Of a stretch of 41,855 bases of DNA, positions 34,383 through 41,855 are shown piece by piece. The first letter of the stretch is position 1. The number at the start of each line of letters is the position of its first letter. A program made the translations under genes and the position numbers. The stretch covers positions 1-41,855 of the forward strand of contig JACVXU010000018.1 in assembly GCA_015661185.1 (NCBI GenBank), in the 5' to 3' direction. The stretch is from Bacteroidota bacterium (lineage in GTDB: Bacteria; Bacteroidota; Ignavibacteria; UBA10030). The notes below the pieces were generated by a model. The model saw only the letters and a list, made by a program, of their open reading frames with translations, did not search any database and was not told the origin of the DNA.

Positions 34383-37300
34383 CTACCGTTTCTGCGTCGT
34401 GTCCCGCTGGTTGCTGTCGCCGAAGAGCCAAACCGAGTACACAATATTTTTTGCTTCTTCGTTTTTTGGATTCATCATTGCGGCTTGAAGCGCATAACCG
34501 ACGGCTCTCGGTGAGTTGCCAAGTTCGCGGTAGCACTTCGCGAGCTGAACGAGTAGAAGGTCCTGAGGCACCCTTCGATCAGGCGCGTAGCGCTCACGAA
34601 TCTGCAGGGCTTTGCGATAGCTGTCGAATGCCTTCTGGTACTGTTGAATTCCGAAATAGAAATGCCCGAGTCGCACTCGATAGTAATCGACGGTGTCCGC
34701 AGTGAGCTCGACGCAGCGCTTGAGTAGCTTCTCGGCCGCCGCTGCATCGAAGGAGATGAACGAACTCGCAAGACTTCGCTTTCTTGAATACTTCGTCCAT
34801 GCTAGCTCATCCAGAAGCACCGGGTCGTTTGGTGTTAACTCAGCAAGCCTCTCAAGGTAACCTATGCGTTCTTCATGTCTTCCCAGCCGACCGGTCAGCG
34901 AGGCAAGGCCGGCTAGCGCGCGGCCATCCCTCGGGTGTGCGCCTAGGTAGGCCGCAAGCATGGAATGTCCAACCGAGACATTCCCTCTATCAAGCGCTGC
35001 ATGAAACAACCCGATATTGAGCCTTTCTTGCTCCGTCAGAGGCCTTTTCTCCAACAGTTGATCCAAGAGCAAGTTCGATTTGCCGAAGACCGTTCGCTCG
35101 TCAAGGCGATCCAGACCGCCAGCTCCGCGATTGGCGAAGAAAGCCCGCGGCGCCCAATGTTCGAGCAGAGGCTTGTCCTCTGTGTTCAAAGGACCGTCAC
35201 TTGCGTACTCACGAAGTGGTTTTTCGGAGATCATCTGCAAAGACAGCAACGTGGCTGCATCAAGAATCTGGATTCGCGCCAGGTCGGCCTTCACAGCAGC
35301 GCCGGTTAGTTTCTGGACGAGTTTTTCTTCGTCGATGCGAATCGGTTCGGTCGAGCCGACAAAGATCACGTCTTTCGCCAACGACTGCCATACCATGATG
35401 TGAGGGAACACAGTACGAATCGTCCTGACCACAAGTCTAAAGGACTCGTCATCGATTTCATATAGCTGGAGCCACTGCACCATGAGCCCATCGGCCTTCA
35501 GTCTCTCCTTGCACAGTTGGAAGAACTCCGTTGTGAACAAGTTGCCAACGCCGGCTCTCCACGGGTTGGACGGCTGACTGATAATCACATCGTATTTTAC
35601 CTGTGTGAGTTTTAGGGTAGCCAGAGCGTCGTCCACATGCAGGCTGAGCCGGGGATCTGAAAGTGGTCGGTTATTAACATGCTCGAAGAGTCTCGAAGCT
35701 TCAATGACCTCAGGAGAGATCTCTGCGCTTTCAACATACTTCACGGGATGCGCAAGCACGCTTCCAACCGTCACGCCACTACCGAATCCGACCACGAGGA
35801 CCGTGTCAGGCTGAGGATGGAGCATCATCGGCACCTGGCCGACAAGAACCTGTGTCGGGAGATCGTTGAGGGACGACGCATCAGCCTTGCCATTAATCAG
35901 AAGAACGAGTTGCGGTCCGAGTGGGTGCTCGTACACGCCGACTGTCGCTGCTGCCCCCTCCTTGTAGAAAAGGACCTTGTTGGCTGTTACAGTCTTCTCA
36001 AATTCTGAATAGCTTGCCGGAGGAGTTCGATTGTTCCCGATTTGGCGAAATACACCCGAGAACATCACGCTCTGATTCCAATCAGAGCCGAAGATAAATG
36101 ACAGATACGCCAGAATCGCGACGGGAGCCACCAGCACGACGCGACGAAGCTTCGAAGACGCGTCGTCGAAGTACATCAGAACAATCCCACAGCCAAGGTT
36201 GAGGAGAAATCCAACTTCCATCGCATGGCGCACTCCGATCAGTGGCATCAATACAAGCCCAGCTGCCAACGATCCTATCACTGTGCCGACGGTGTTCACG
36301 GTAAAAACCGTTCCAACAGTTCTCCCGAGGACAACGACTGAACGGGTGGCGATACGACTCGCCAGAGGAAGTGACATCCCCAGGAAGATCGTCGGGATTA
36401 TCATGATCATGAAGCAGATAACGAATTGGAGAATTAGAAAGATCGGATATGTCGCTTCTGATGGGGTTAGGATCGCACCCAGGTGCCAGAACAGGTACGG
36501 AATGCGACCATAGAGCGGAAGTGTTAAGGCCATCGAAATTCCGACCCCCAGCTGACAGAGCGCCAGCGCTCCGAAAAGATTCCTGATACGCCCTATGAAA
36601 ACTGCGACAAGCCAGCTGCCAAGTGTGATCCCCGAAATAAATGCCACAAGCATGAGGGTGTATGAGTACGTGGAGGATCCCAGGACATGAATCAGCAATC
36701 GTACCCACGCAACTTCGTATATCATTGCGGCAAGACCGGAAAAACCGGCAACACCGACTGCCAGGAAAACCTGCAGGTCCGTCGATGGTTGACTTTCGGG
36801 CTCGCTCACCGTCTCTGTTCCGCCTGCCAACTCAGCATACGTTCTGGCCCCGAGGAGGAATGCTATGCCCGCGATCACGATATTGATGATACCTGCGCTG
36901 ATGACTGTAGCCTGAAGACCTGCCATCGGCACGAGAAAGAAGCCGCAAAGCAGCGAGCCCATAACAGCTCCAAAGCTGTTCAGAAAATAGAGTGTCGCGA
37001 CATTTTTCCCGGACTCCTCCACACTGTGCGAGATGAATCGTACCAACACGGGCAAAGTTCCCCCCATGAGAATTGTCGGGAAAAGAAGCAAGACCACGCT
37101 TGTGAGGAACTTCAGGAAGAGAACTGCGGTACCGTCGCTCGGGAGTTGGAGGGCGTGAACTGTGAAAACGAAGGCGCTCTTCGCAACGTTGAGCAGGAAG
37201 GGAAAAAGGATGCAGTAGACTCCGATAAGGAGTTCCAGTCCGCCATAGATTCTGATAGGCGACTTAGAACGGTCAGCGCGTCGTCCCCAGAGCGAAGCCC

Positions 37301-37469
37301 CGATCGCTAGCCCGCCCATAAACGTTGCCAATACGATGGTCTGAGCATACGTGGTGTTGCCAAAGAACAGCGAGATGTACTTGAACCAGGCAATTTGGTA
37401 GACCAGACCGGTTGCACCTGAGACGATAAAAAGAGTGGCGATGATACCGTACATGGTTTGCTTGCTCAT
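34383..37469 (-). CDS. Membrane/spermidine synthase-like fusion protein with TPR repeats
   Basis: A 1028-residue protein with three parts. Residues about 7-500 hold roughly a dozen membrane helices in an MFS-like pattern (GATGLVYQIAWFKYISLFFG, then FMGGLAIGASLWGRRADR, with a second similar half). Residues about 540-720 form a spermidine-synthase Rossmann domain: VLVVGFGSGVTVGSVL (near 553), ESAEISPEVIEASRLF, HVDDALATLK and DVIISQPSNPWRAGVGNLFT. The C-terminal 200 residues form TPR-like helical repeats. Such fusions are common in environmental bacteria, but their reaction is not established; polyamine synthesis in the strict sense is doubtful. Met17 of the longest frame (37469) is chosen because MSKQTMYGIIATL begins the first membrane helix. 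Confidence 0.85.
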   Translation of the reverse strand: MSKQTMYGIIATLFIVSGATGLVYQIAWFKYISLFFGNTTYAQTIVLATFMGGLAIGASLWGRRADRSKSPIRIYGGLELLIGVYCILFPFLLNVAKSAFVFTVHALQLPSDGTAVLFLKFLTSVVLLLFPTILMGGTLPVLVRFISHSVEESGKNVATLYFLNSFGAVMGSLLCGFFLVPMAGLQATVISAGIINIVIAGIAFLLGARTYAELAGGTETVSEPESQPSTDLQVFLAVGVAGFSGLAAMIYEVAWVRLLIHVLGSSTYSYTLMLVAFISGITLGSWLVAVFIGRIRNLFGALALCQLGVGISMALTLPLYGRIPYLFWHLGAILTPSEATYPIFLILQFVICFMIMIIPTIFLGMSLPLASRIATRSVVVLGRTVGTVFTVNTVGTVIGSLAAGLVLMPLIGVRHAMEVGFLLNLGCGIVLMYFDDASSKLRRVVLVAPVAILAYLSFIFGSDWNQSVMFSGVFRQIGNNRTPPASYSEFEKTVTANKVLFYKEGAAATVGVYEHPLGPQLVLLINGKADASSLNDLPTQVLVGQVPMMLHPQPDTVLVVGFGSGVTVGSVLAHPVKYVESAEISPEVIEASRLFEHVNNRPLSDPRLSLHVDDALATLKLTQVKYDVIISQPSNPWRAGVGNLFTTEFFQLCKERLKADGLMVQWLQLYEIDDESFRLVVRTIRTVFPHIMVWQSLAKDVIFVGSTEPIRIDEEKLVQKLTGAAVKADLARIQILDAATLLSLQMISEKPLREYASDGPLNTEDKPLLEHWAPRAFFANRGAGGLDRLDERTVFGKSNLLLDQLLEKRPLTEQERLNIGLFHAALDRGNVSVGHSMLAAYLGAHPRDGRALAGLASLTGRLGRHEERIGYLERLAELTPNDPVLLDELAWTKYSRKRSLASSFISFDAAAAEKLLKRCVELTADTVDYYRVRLGHFYFGIQQYQKAFDSYRKALQIRERYAPDRRVPQDLLLVQLAKCYRELGNSPRAVGYALQAAMMNPKNEEAKNIVYSVWLFGDSNQRDTTQKR

Positions 37470-37614
37470 AAGGGGATCGTCCGAATGACAGTGATATTGC
37501 CCCGATACAGCGGACACAGAGTGAAGCGTGAATTAGTGAGCCTACAGGAACAACTGGTGACACGGTGTCGATGAAAACGTCGTCTTGTTGAATGCAAAGG
37601 GGATGACATCCATC

Positions 37615-39399
37615 TCATTGCTGCCTTTGCGATGAACCCAAGAATTTTTGAATCTCGGTAGCAAGCCCCGGAATAACGGGAGCACCCAAACGCGTTGCCT
37701 CTTGAGCATGCAACCATGCGTTCTCGTATTGCTTCTGCTCATAGAACAAGTAGGAGAGGTTCTGGTGGGCCTCTGCCATCCGTGAATTCAGTTGCAGAGC
37801 CTTCAGCCAAGCCTGCTCGGCCTTACGTACCGCGTGGCCATCATAGCAGAGAACTCCAAGATTGAATTGAAGATCTGCGTTCTCAGGTTCTTCTGCTGTT
37901 GCCTTCTGAAACTCCTCCAGCGATCGCACATAGTATCCTCGTGCAAAGTAGATCACAGCCAGCCTGTGGTGCAGGGTGGGGTCATCAGGCCGGGACAACC
38001 GTGCTTGCTCCGCCTCTTCCAAAAGCGATCGAACCTCTTGTGTCGAGAAGGAACTCGCCTGAAACGTTCTTGCCGAGTCAATCGACGAAGTGCCGGCTTG
38101 GCGTGCCAGAAACTGTCTGGCAAGATCTTCAGGCACGTGCATCATCTGAACCCGGGGATATTGAGTATCATCGGACGGCGACGTCCTTGCAGCGAACTCG
38201 CGTAACGTAAGATGATTCTTGAAATCGAACGAGTGGTTATAGCTGAGAACCCCCAGGACCACCATCGCCAGCGTAGTCGACGCATATGAGACAACTCGCG
38301 ATGGCGCATAGCGCCTTGCGAATGAGAGCGAAAGCGGAATCATCATGATCCCGATGAAGGAAAGATAGATCCGATGCTCGTAGAACTTCGGAGGATGGGA
38401 TATGTCGGCATGATGGAAAAGCGTAGGCACAAGAAACAATACGTACCAGAGCAGGCCAAAGGTGATGATGCGCCAGTTTCTTGTCTCGGCCAGAACGATC
38501 GCCGCGATCAACAAGAGCGCGGCGGCGATGCCTGGAATAAAGTTGATGTCCGCCTGAAAAGGCGCAAACGCCAGATTGAAAGGCCAAAAGATTTTTCCTA
38601 AGTACGAGAGAAGGACGGGGAGGTCAGAAAAGACGGTCTTCAGTGCAAACCACTTATCACCGACCGGCGCCAGTTGTGCAATATCGCGCGAGATCCTCCA
38701 ATTTAGCAATATCAGTCCCCAGCCGACTAGCCAGAGCACGGTGGAGAGAGAAAGCAGGTTTTGTTTTTTCACAACTCCTGCGTAGAAGAGCGCCAGAATT
38801 GGAAAAACGATCGCCGTCTCTTTTGTGAGCATCGAGAGAGTGAAAAAGAGCATATGCAGCAGATACCACTTGACTGATGGCGCCTCGAGAAACTTGACGA
38901 AGAATATGAAACAGGGAAGAATGAAGACTGCGAGCAGCGTATCGTTGCGACCTGAAACCCAGGCAACAGCCTGAGTGAGCGAAGGGTGAAGACAAAACAG
39001 CAGTGAGCAGACGAATGCCGGGCCGTGTCTGATGCCGAGAGTCTTCAGCGCTACAAAAACCAACATGCTGGCTATCAGATGCAGCACAATATCGGTAAGA
39101 TGATATCCCCACAAATCGAGACCGCTGACTTGTCCAGAGAGAATGAATGAGATGGTCAGCAAGGGCCTGAAGAAGTTCCCTCCTTGTGCCTGATGGAAGG
39201 CGTCTTCAAAAAACTCACGACCGATGTCTGACAATTCATCGATGTGCGAGAAGTGGCGGGAAATCAGGACGTCGTCGTCATAGAATGTATAGTCCGAGAA
39301 AGTCAGGATGTGGCCATAGAGAAGACAGGAAGCAAGAGCAATCCAGGCATAGGGATGCCATCGCCCAAGAAAGAGAGACCGAAGAGTGTTTTCTGTCAT
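37615..39399 (-). CDS. TMTC-like GT-C membrane protein with C-terminal TPRs
   Basis: A 594-residue protein. The first 400 residues are a polytopic GT-C-like membrane domain: DDDVLI after the first helix (the acidic motif at the catalytic position), FRPLLTISF, YHLTDIVLHLIASMLVF, and LLFCLHPSLTQAVAWVSGR, as in TMTC-type O-mannosyltransferases. The last 150 residues form about three or four TPRs (DPTLHHRLAVIYFARG, then ADLQFNLGVLCYDGH, then AEAHQNLSYLFYEQK). It probably transfers sugar from a polyprenyl-phosphate donor to exported proteins. Its ATG overlaps the stop of the upstream GT-C gene (ATGA), so the two are coupled. The donor and acceptor are unknown. Confidence 0.8.
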   Translation of the reverse strand: MTENTLRSLFLGRWHPYAWIALASCLLYGHILTFSDYTFYDDDVLISRHFSHIDELSDIGREFFEDAFHQAQGGNFFRPLLTISFILSGQVSGLDLWGYHLTDIVLHLIASMLVFVALKTLGIRHGPAFVCSLLFCLHPSLTQAVAWVSGRNDTLLAVFILPCFIFFVKFLEAPSVKWYLLHMLFFTLSMLTKETAIVFPILALFYAGVVKKQNLLSLSTVLWLVGWGLILLNWRISRDIAQLAPVGDKWFALKTVFSDLPVLLSYLGKIFWPFNLAFAPFQADINFIPGIAAALLLIAAIVLAETRNWRIITFGLLWYVLFLVPTLFHHADISHPPKFYEHRIYLSFIGIMMIPLSLSFARRYAPSRVVSYASTTLAMVVLGVLSYNHSFDFKNHLTLREFAARTSPSDDTQYPRVQMMHVPEDLARQFLARQAGTSSIDSARTFQASSFSTQEVRSLLEEAEQARLSRPDDPTLHHRLAVIYFARGYYVRSLEEFQKATAEEPENADLQFNLGVLCYDGHAVRKAEQAWLKALQLNSRMAEAHQNLSYLFYEQKQYENAWLHAQEATRLGAPVIPGLATEIQKFLGSSQRQQ

Positions 39400-41065
39400 C
39401 GATCCGTTAACCGTTTCCGTTCGTGGATGACCACATAGTAATCCTGTTGCGGCGGTTTCTGGAGAGCCTCTTCATCCATCACCATCACGGGGGTGTTTCG
39501 CCCCGGCGTCCACTCGTAGCGGGCTATAAGTGTGTAGCAGCTGTCGGCGTACCTCCTGTACCACTGAACGAGTTCCCTGACACTTTCTGGGACCTTGTAC
39601 CATATCGGCTCCACTTGGACGTAGAGAAGGAAGCGGGGGGCTGCCGATTCGATCTCGCCGGTCATCTCCTTCATCATCTGCCGCGCGTACGGTTGTGGCT
39701 CGATCACGGAATAGTGGTACAGATAGCCTGTCGCCGATCGGCGTTTTGAATAGAAGAACATCTCCGGCTCACTGCCGATGATTCCAATTCTATCTTCCGG
39801 TGCTGACCAGTCCTTGAGGAATCGAGAAATAGTTTTTGCCTCGGACAGCGGATGGCCCCCGTACGTTGCCCTCGTAACAAAGAAGAGAGAGGACTGGAAA
39901 AAAATGTCTGCGTGGGAAGCGATTGGAGAAAGAAGGGCGATGAGAGCTGTCACAACCGGAATTGCGAGCCGCAGGACGTTGCCCTCCATGCGCTTGAAAA
40001 TCTGCCTAAGAAACTCAACTCCCAACCCGAACAGAAGCGCAACAGATGGCAGAATCAGCACGAAATAGTGAGGCCGAAAAAAGTAGCCCGGACTGATTGC
40101 AGCGAAGCCCCCGACAAGAAAACTGAGACAGAACCACCGGTGGGTTTTCAGAGGACCTGAAAGCAGGACAGCGGCGCAACCAAGACCTGCAAGAATCCAG
40201 ATGGGGGAAGTGGCTTTGAACAACGGATAGAAATTCGAGAGGAAAGAGAACGTCGCTCCATCGGGCTGGATCTGAGTGAGGTAAGCCCTTGCGTACGTGA
40301 AAGCCCAAAACCAGAAGCGGTCAAAAACGCCCGAGTAATAGACATAGAGAAAGCAGAGAACAAGCGGTATGAGCCCAGCGACAACAAACCAGACCAGATC
40401 GCGCACTGCGGACCTTGCTTTTCGTTCATGCCGATTGGAGATGATTGCGATCAGGAACACAAAGCCGGAGATCCCAAGAAAAGCGCCATGCTGCTTCACC
40501 AACGTGGCAATTCCGAACAGAGCGCCGCTGATCCGAACAGAGCGCCGCTGAAAATGAGCAAAGACAGTCTTTCCTTCTTCTTGTAGTAGAGCAATGCGAG
40601 GAAGCCGGCGAGCGCAAAGGGGAGGACAAAGTGCTCGGCATTCGCCCAGAGTGACTGCACCCTATTGCTCAGACTTAGCATCGCAAATGCGGCGCTCGCA
40701 GATGCCCCAACCCACTCGTTGACAAGGCTCCTGCCGATGAAGTACATCAGGACGATGGATGCTACATTGAAAAAGAGGAGGCCAAGATGTATCCCGGTAC
40801 CTGTTTGCCCAAACACGAACATGACAAGGGCGTAGAGGAAATAGATGCCCGGCAGTTTCATGTTATAGGCCTGCGAATAGGGAGGAATACCATCGAGTAT
40901 GAGCTGTCCCATGTAGGCGTATTCCCCTTCGTCTCGCTCAAGCGGAACATCGAGCAAGCGGACCCGAACGATGATCACAAAGGCAATTGCAAGAACGACC
41001 AAAAGGAAGGGCGCGATGCGTTTTGGGAAGAAGCCAAACACGATTCGTTCGTGGTCGAAGGGCAT
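39396..41065 (-). pseudogene. GT-C glycosyltransferase (PMT/ArnT-like), split by a 20-bp duplication
   Basis: Two adjacent frames encode one protein. The N-terminal piece (41065 to 40496) has the GT-C opening with acidic motif ERDEGEYAYMGQLILDG, then PYSQAYNMKLPGIYFLYAL, and several membrane helices. It runs into SGALFGSAALCSELPRW and stops. The C-terminal piece (in frame from 40502 to 39396) continues with VKQHGAFLGISGF and the remaining helices. Between them a 20-base unit is present twice. Removing one copy leaves 1650 bases, exactly 550 codons, and joins the pieces as SGALFGIATLVKQHGAFLG, a normal GT-C transition. The gene is therefore inactive as assembled, or the duplication is an assembly error. 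The start could also be at 41131. Confidence 0.88.
40512..40551. repeat. 20-bp perfect tandem duplication inside the GT-C gene
   Basis: The unit TCCGAACAGAGCGCCGCTGA occurs at 40512-40531 and again at 40532-40551 without a mismatch. Twenty bases is not a multiple of three, so the extra copy shifts the frame and creates the early stop at 40496-40498. Confidence 0.98.
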
Positions 41066-41105
41066 AGGATGGTGGTCTACTGAATGGAACTGGGAAGTGA
41101 AGACC

Positions 41106-41855
41106 TTAAATGACGGTGCGCTTAAGAGCATTACGGTTCATTCGGAACATCTTGTGAACCAGGAACCTCAGCGCAACCAAAACAGTGCCTACGCCGTAGC
41201 GGACACTACGAACGAAGTTGATGCTCGAAGCTTCAGCAAAGTACCTCACCGGTACGGGAATTTCACCGATCCTGAAGCCGTGCTCAATGATCTGGAAAAG
41301 GACCTGGCTGTCGAAGACGAAGTCATCGGAATTGTGCTTGAAGTCAATCGCCTCGAGGACCTGACGACTGTATGCACGCATTCCCGTGTGCCATTCTGAA
41401 AGGTTTTGTCCTGTCACGATGTTCTCAAAAATCGTCAGGAACCGATTCGATATGTACTTATACTTGGGCATCCCACCTGCCAGCGCCTCTTTGCGCGTCC
41501 GTATCCGGGTTCCCAACATGACGTCGAAGTAGTCGTTCCGTATGAAGTCGACGAAATGTGGAATCAGTCGGGGATCGTACTGATAGTCCGGATGCAGCAT
41601 GATGATGATGTCCGCTCCTCGCGCGAGGGCGAGATTGTAGCAGGTCTTTTGATTGCCTCCGTAGCCTTTGTTGAGCGGGTGCCGTTCGACCACAAGATTC
41701 AGCGCCTGAGCAATTTCCATGGTCCGATCGCTGCTCGCATCATCCACGAGAATGATCTCATCGACACTCTGACGTGGAATCTCTCGAACGGTTTGTTCCA
41801 ATGTTCGTTCCGCCTGATACGCCGGCAACACGACTATGACCTTGGACGCTTTTTT
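41106..41855 (-). CDS. GT2 family glycosyltransferase (polyprenyl-phosphate sugar synthase-like), 5' end cut
   Basis: The frame is open to the window edge, so the first few codons are missing; it reads [19 protein letters not shown] from the edge. About 249 residues are present. GT-A motifs are intact: [30 protein letters not shown], and the metal-binding region MLHPDYQYD (a DxD-like DPYQ/DYQYD position), then [11 protein letters not shown]. This resembles enzymes that charge a polyprenyl phosphate with a sugar or elongate glycans on the cytoplasmic side. The donor so made would suit the two GT-C genes directly downstream in the same orientation. There are no clear C-terminal membrane helices. 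Confidence 0.9.
   Translation of the reverse strand, partial: KKASKVIVVLPAYQAERTLEQTVREIPRQSVDEIILVDDASSDRTMEIAQALNLVVERHPLNKGYGGNQKTCYNLALARGADIIIMLHPDYQYDPRLIPHFVDFIRNDYFDVMLGTRIRTRKEALAGGMPKYKYISNRFLTIFENIVTGQNLSEWHTGMRAYSRQVLEAIDFKHNSDDFVFDSQVLFQIIEHGFRIGEIPVPVRYFAEASSINFVRSVRYGVGTVLVALRFLVHKMFRMNRNALKRTVI

Noticed and set aside
39396-41131. Two separate genes for the halves of the GT-C protein
   Set aside because: The halves join perfectly when one copy of the 20-bp duplication is removed, so one broken gene explains them better.

Overview
The window looks like a chromosomal segment of a Gram-negative member of the FCB superphylum, most likely the Ignavibacteria/Kryptonia/Chlorobi side of Bacteroidota. 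The evidence is a subtilisin-like protease with a type IX secretion C-terminal sorting domain of the NYPNPFNPTT type, a GWxTD-domain protein, BamA-family and heptosyltransferase genes that imply an outer membrane with LPS, and many genes lacking clear Shine-Dalgarno sequences. No phage, insertion sequence or CRISPR array was seen. Most of the window is housekeeping; the accessory parts are about 28.4-30.3 kb and 34.4-41.9 kb.

Layout. From 0 to 5.1 kb: the end of an unknown gene, rsmI, then groES-groEL behind a textbook sigma70 promoter and CIRCE operator, a terminator, and dnaG. From 5.2 to 6.6 kb: a 2[4Fe-4S] ferredoxin directly followed by a geranylgeranyl-reductase-type flavoprotein. From 6.8 to 20 kb: a long, tightly packed plus-strand run, often with 4-base stop/start overlaps: GT9 glycosyltransferase, DUF3108 protein, a deoxyhypusine-synthase-like protein, CPBP protease, cdsA, rimO, GWxTD protein, BamA-like protein, a UbiA prenyltransferase of the archaeal DGGGP-synthase type, rnhB, yraN, and the NAD-salvage pair pncB-pncA. 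From 20 to 23.5 kb: cstA and a divergent class I isoprenoid synthase. On the minus strand from 28.4 to 23.4 kb: tRNA(CAU), tilS, hpt, ftsH and a CTP-dependent lipid kinase-like gene, all in one direction.

From 28.4 to 33.2 kb: a spacer with a 31-bp tandem repeat, an NTF2-like lipoprotein, the collapsed remains of a sulfite-oxidase-like molybdoenzyme gene, and a small lipoprotein that resembles the propeptide of the large T9SS-exported subtilisin encoded right after it. A strong two-way hairpin separates this from minus-strand rpsU and a zinc-ribbon protein. From 34.4 kb to the end, on the minus strand: a membrane/spermidine-synthase/TPR fusion, a TMTC-like GT-C membrane protein with TPRs, a second GT-C glycosyltransferase split by a 20-bp tandem duplication, and a GT2 glycosyltransferase cut by the window edge. 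This looks like a surface-glycan or protein-glycosylation module.

The most interesting points are: (1) four isoprenoid-lipid genes (ferredoxin plus GGR, DGGGP-synthase-like UbiA, class I isoprenoid synthase, CTP-type lipid kinase) that together suggest archaeal-type or other C20 isoprenoid lipid chemistry in a bacterium; (2) the free-standing propeptide-like lipoprotein beside its protease; (3) three exact short tandem duplications (27, 31 and 20 bp), one of which breaks a gene; (4) the gutted molybdoenzyme gene; (5) a tRNA(CAU) immediately upstream of tilS, whose product modifies one kind of tRNA(CAU). All assignments come from reading the sequence; no database search was run.
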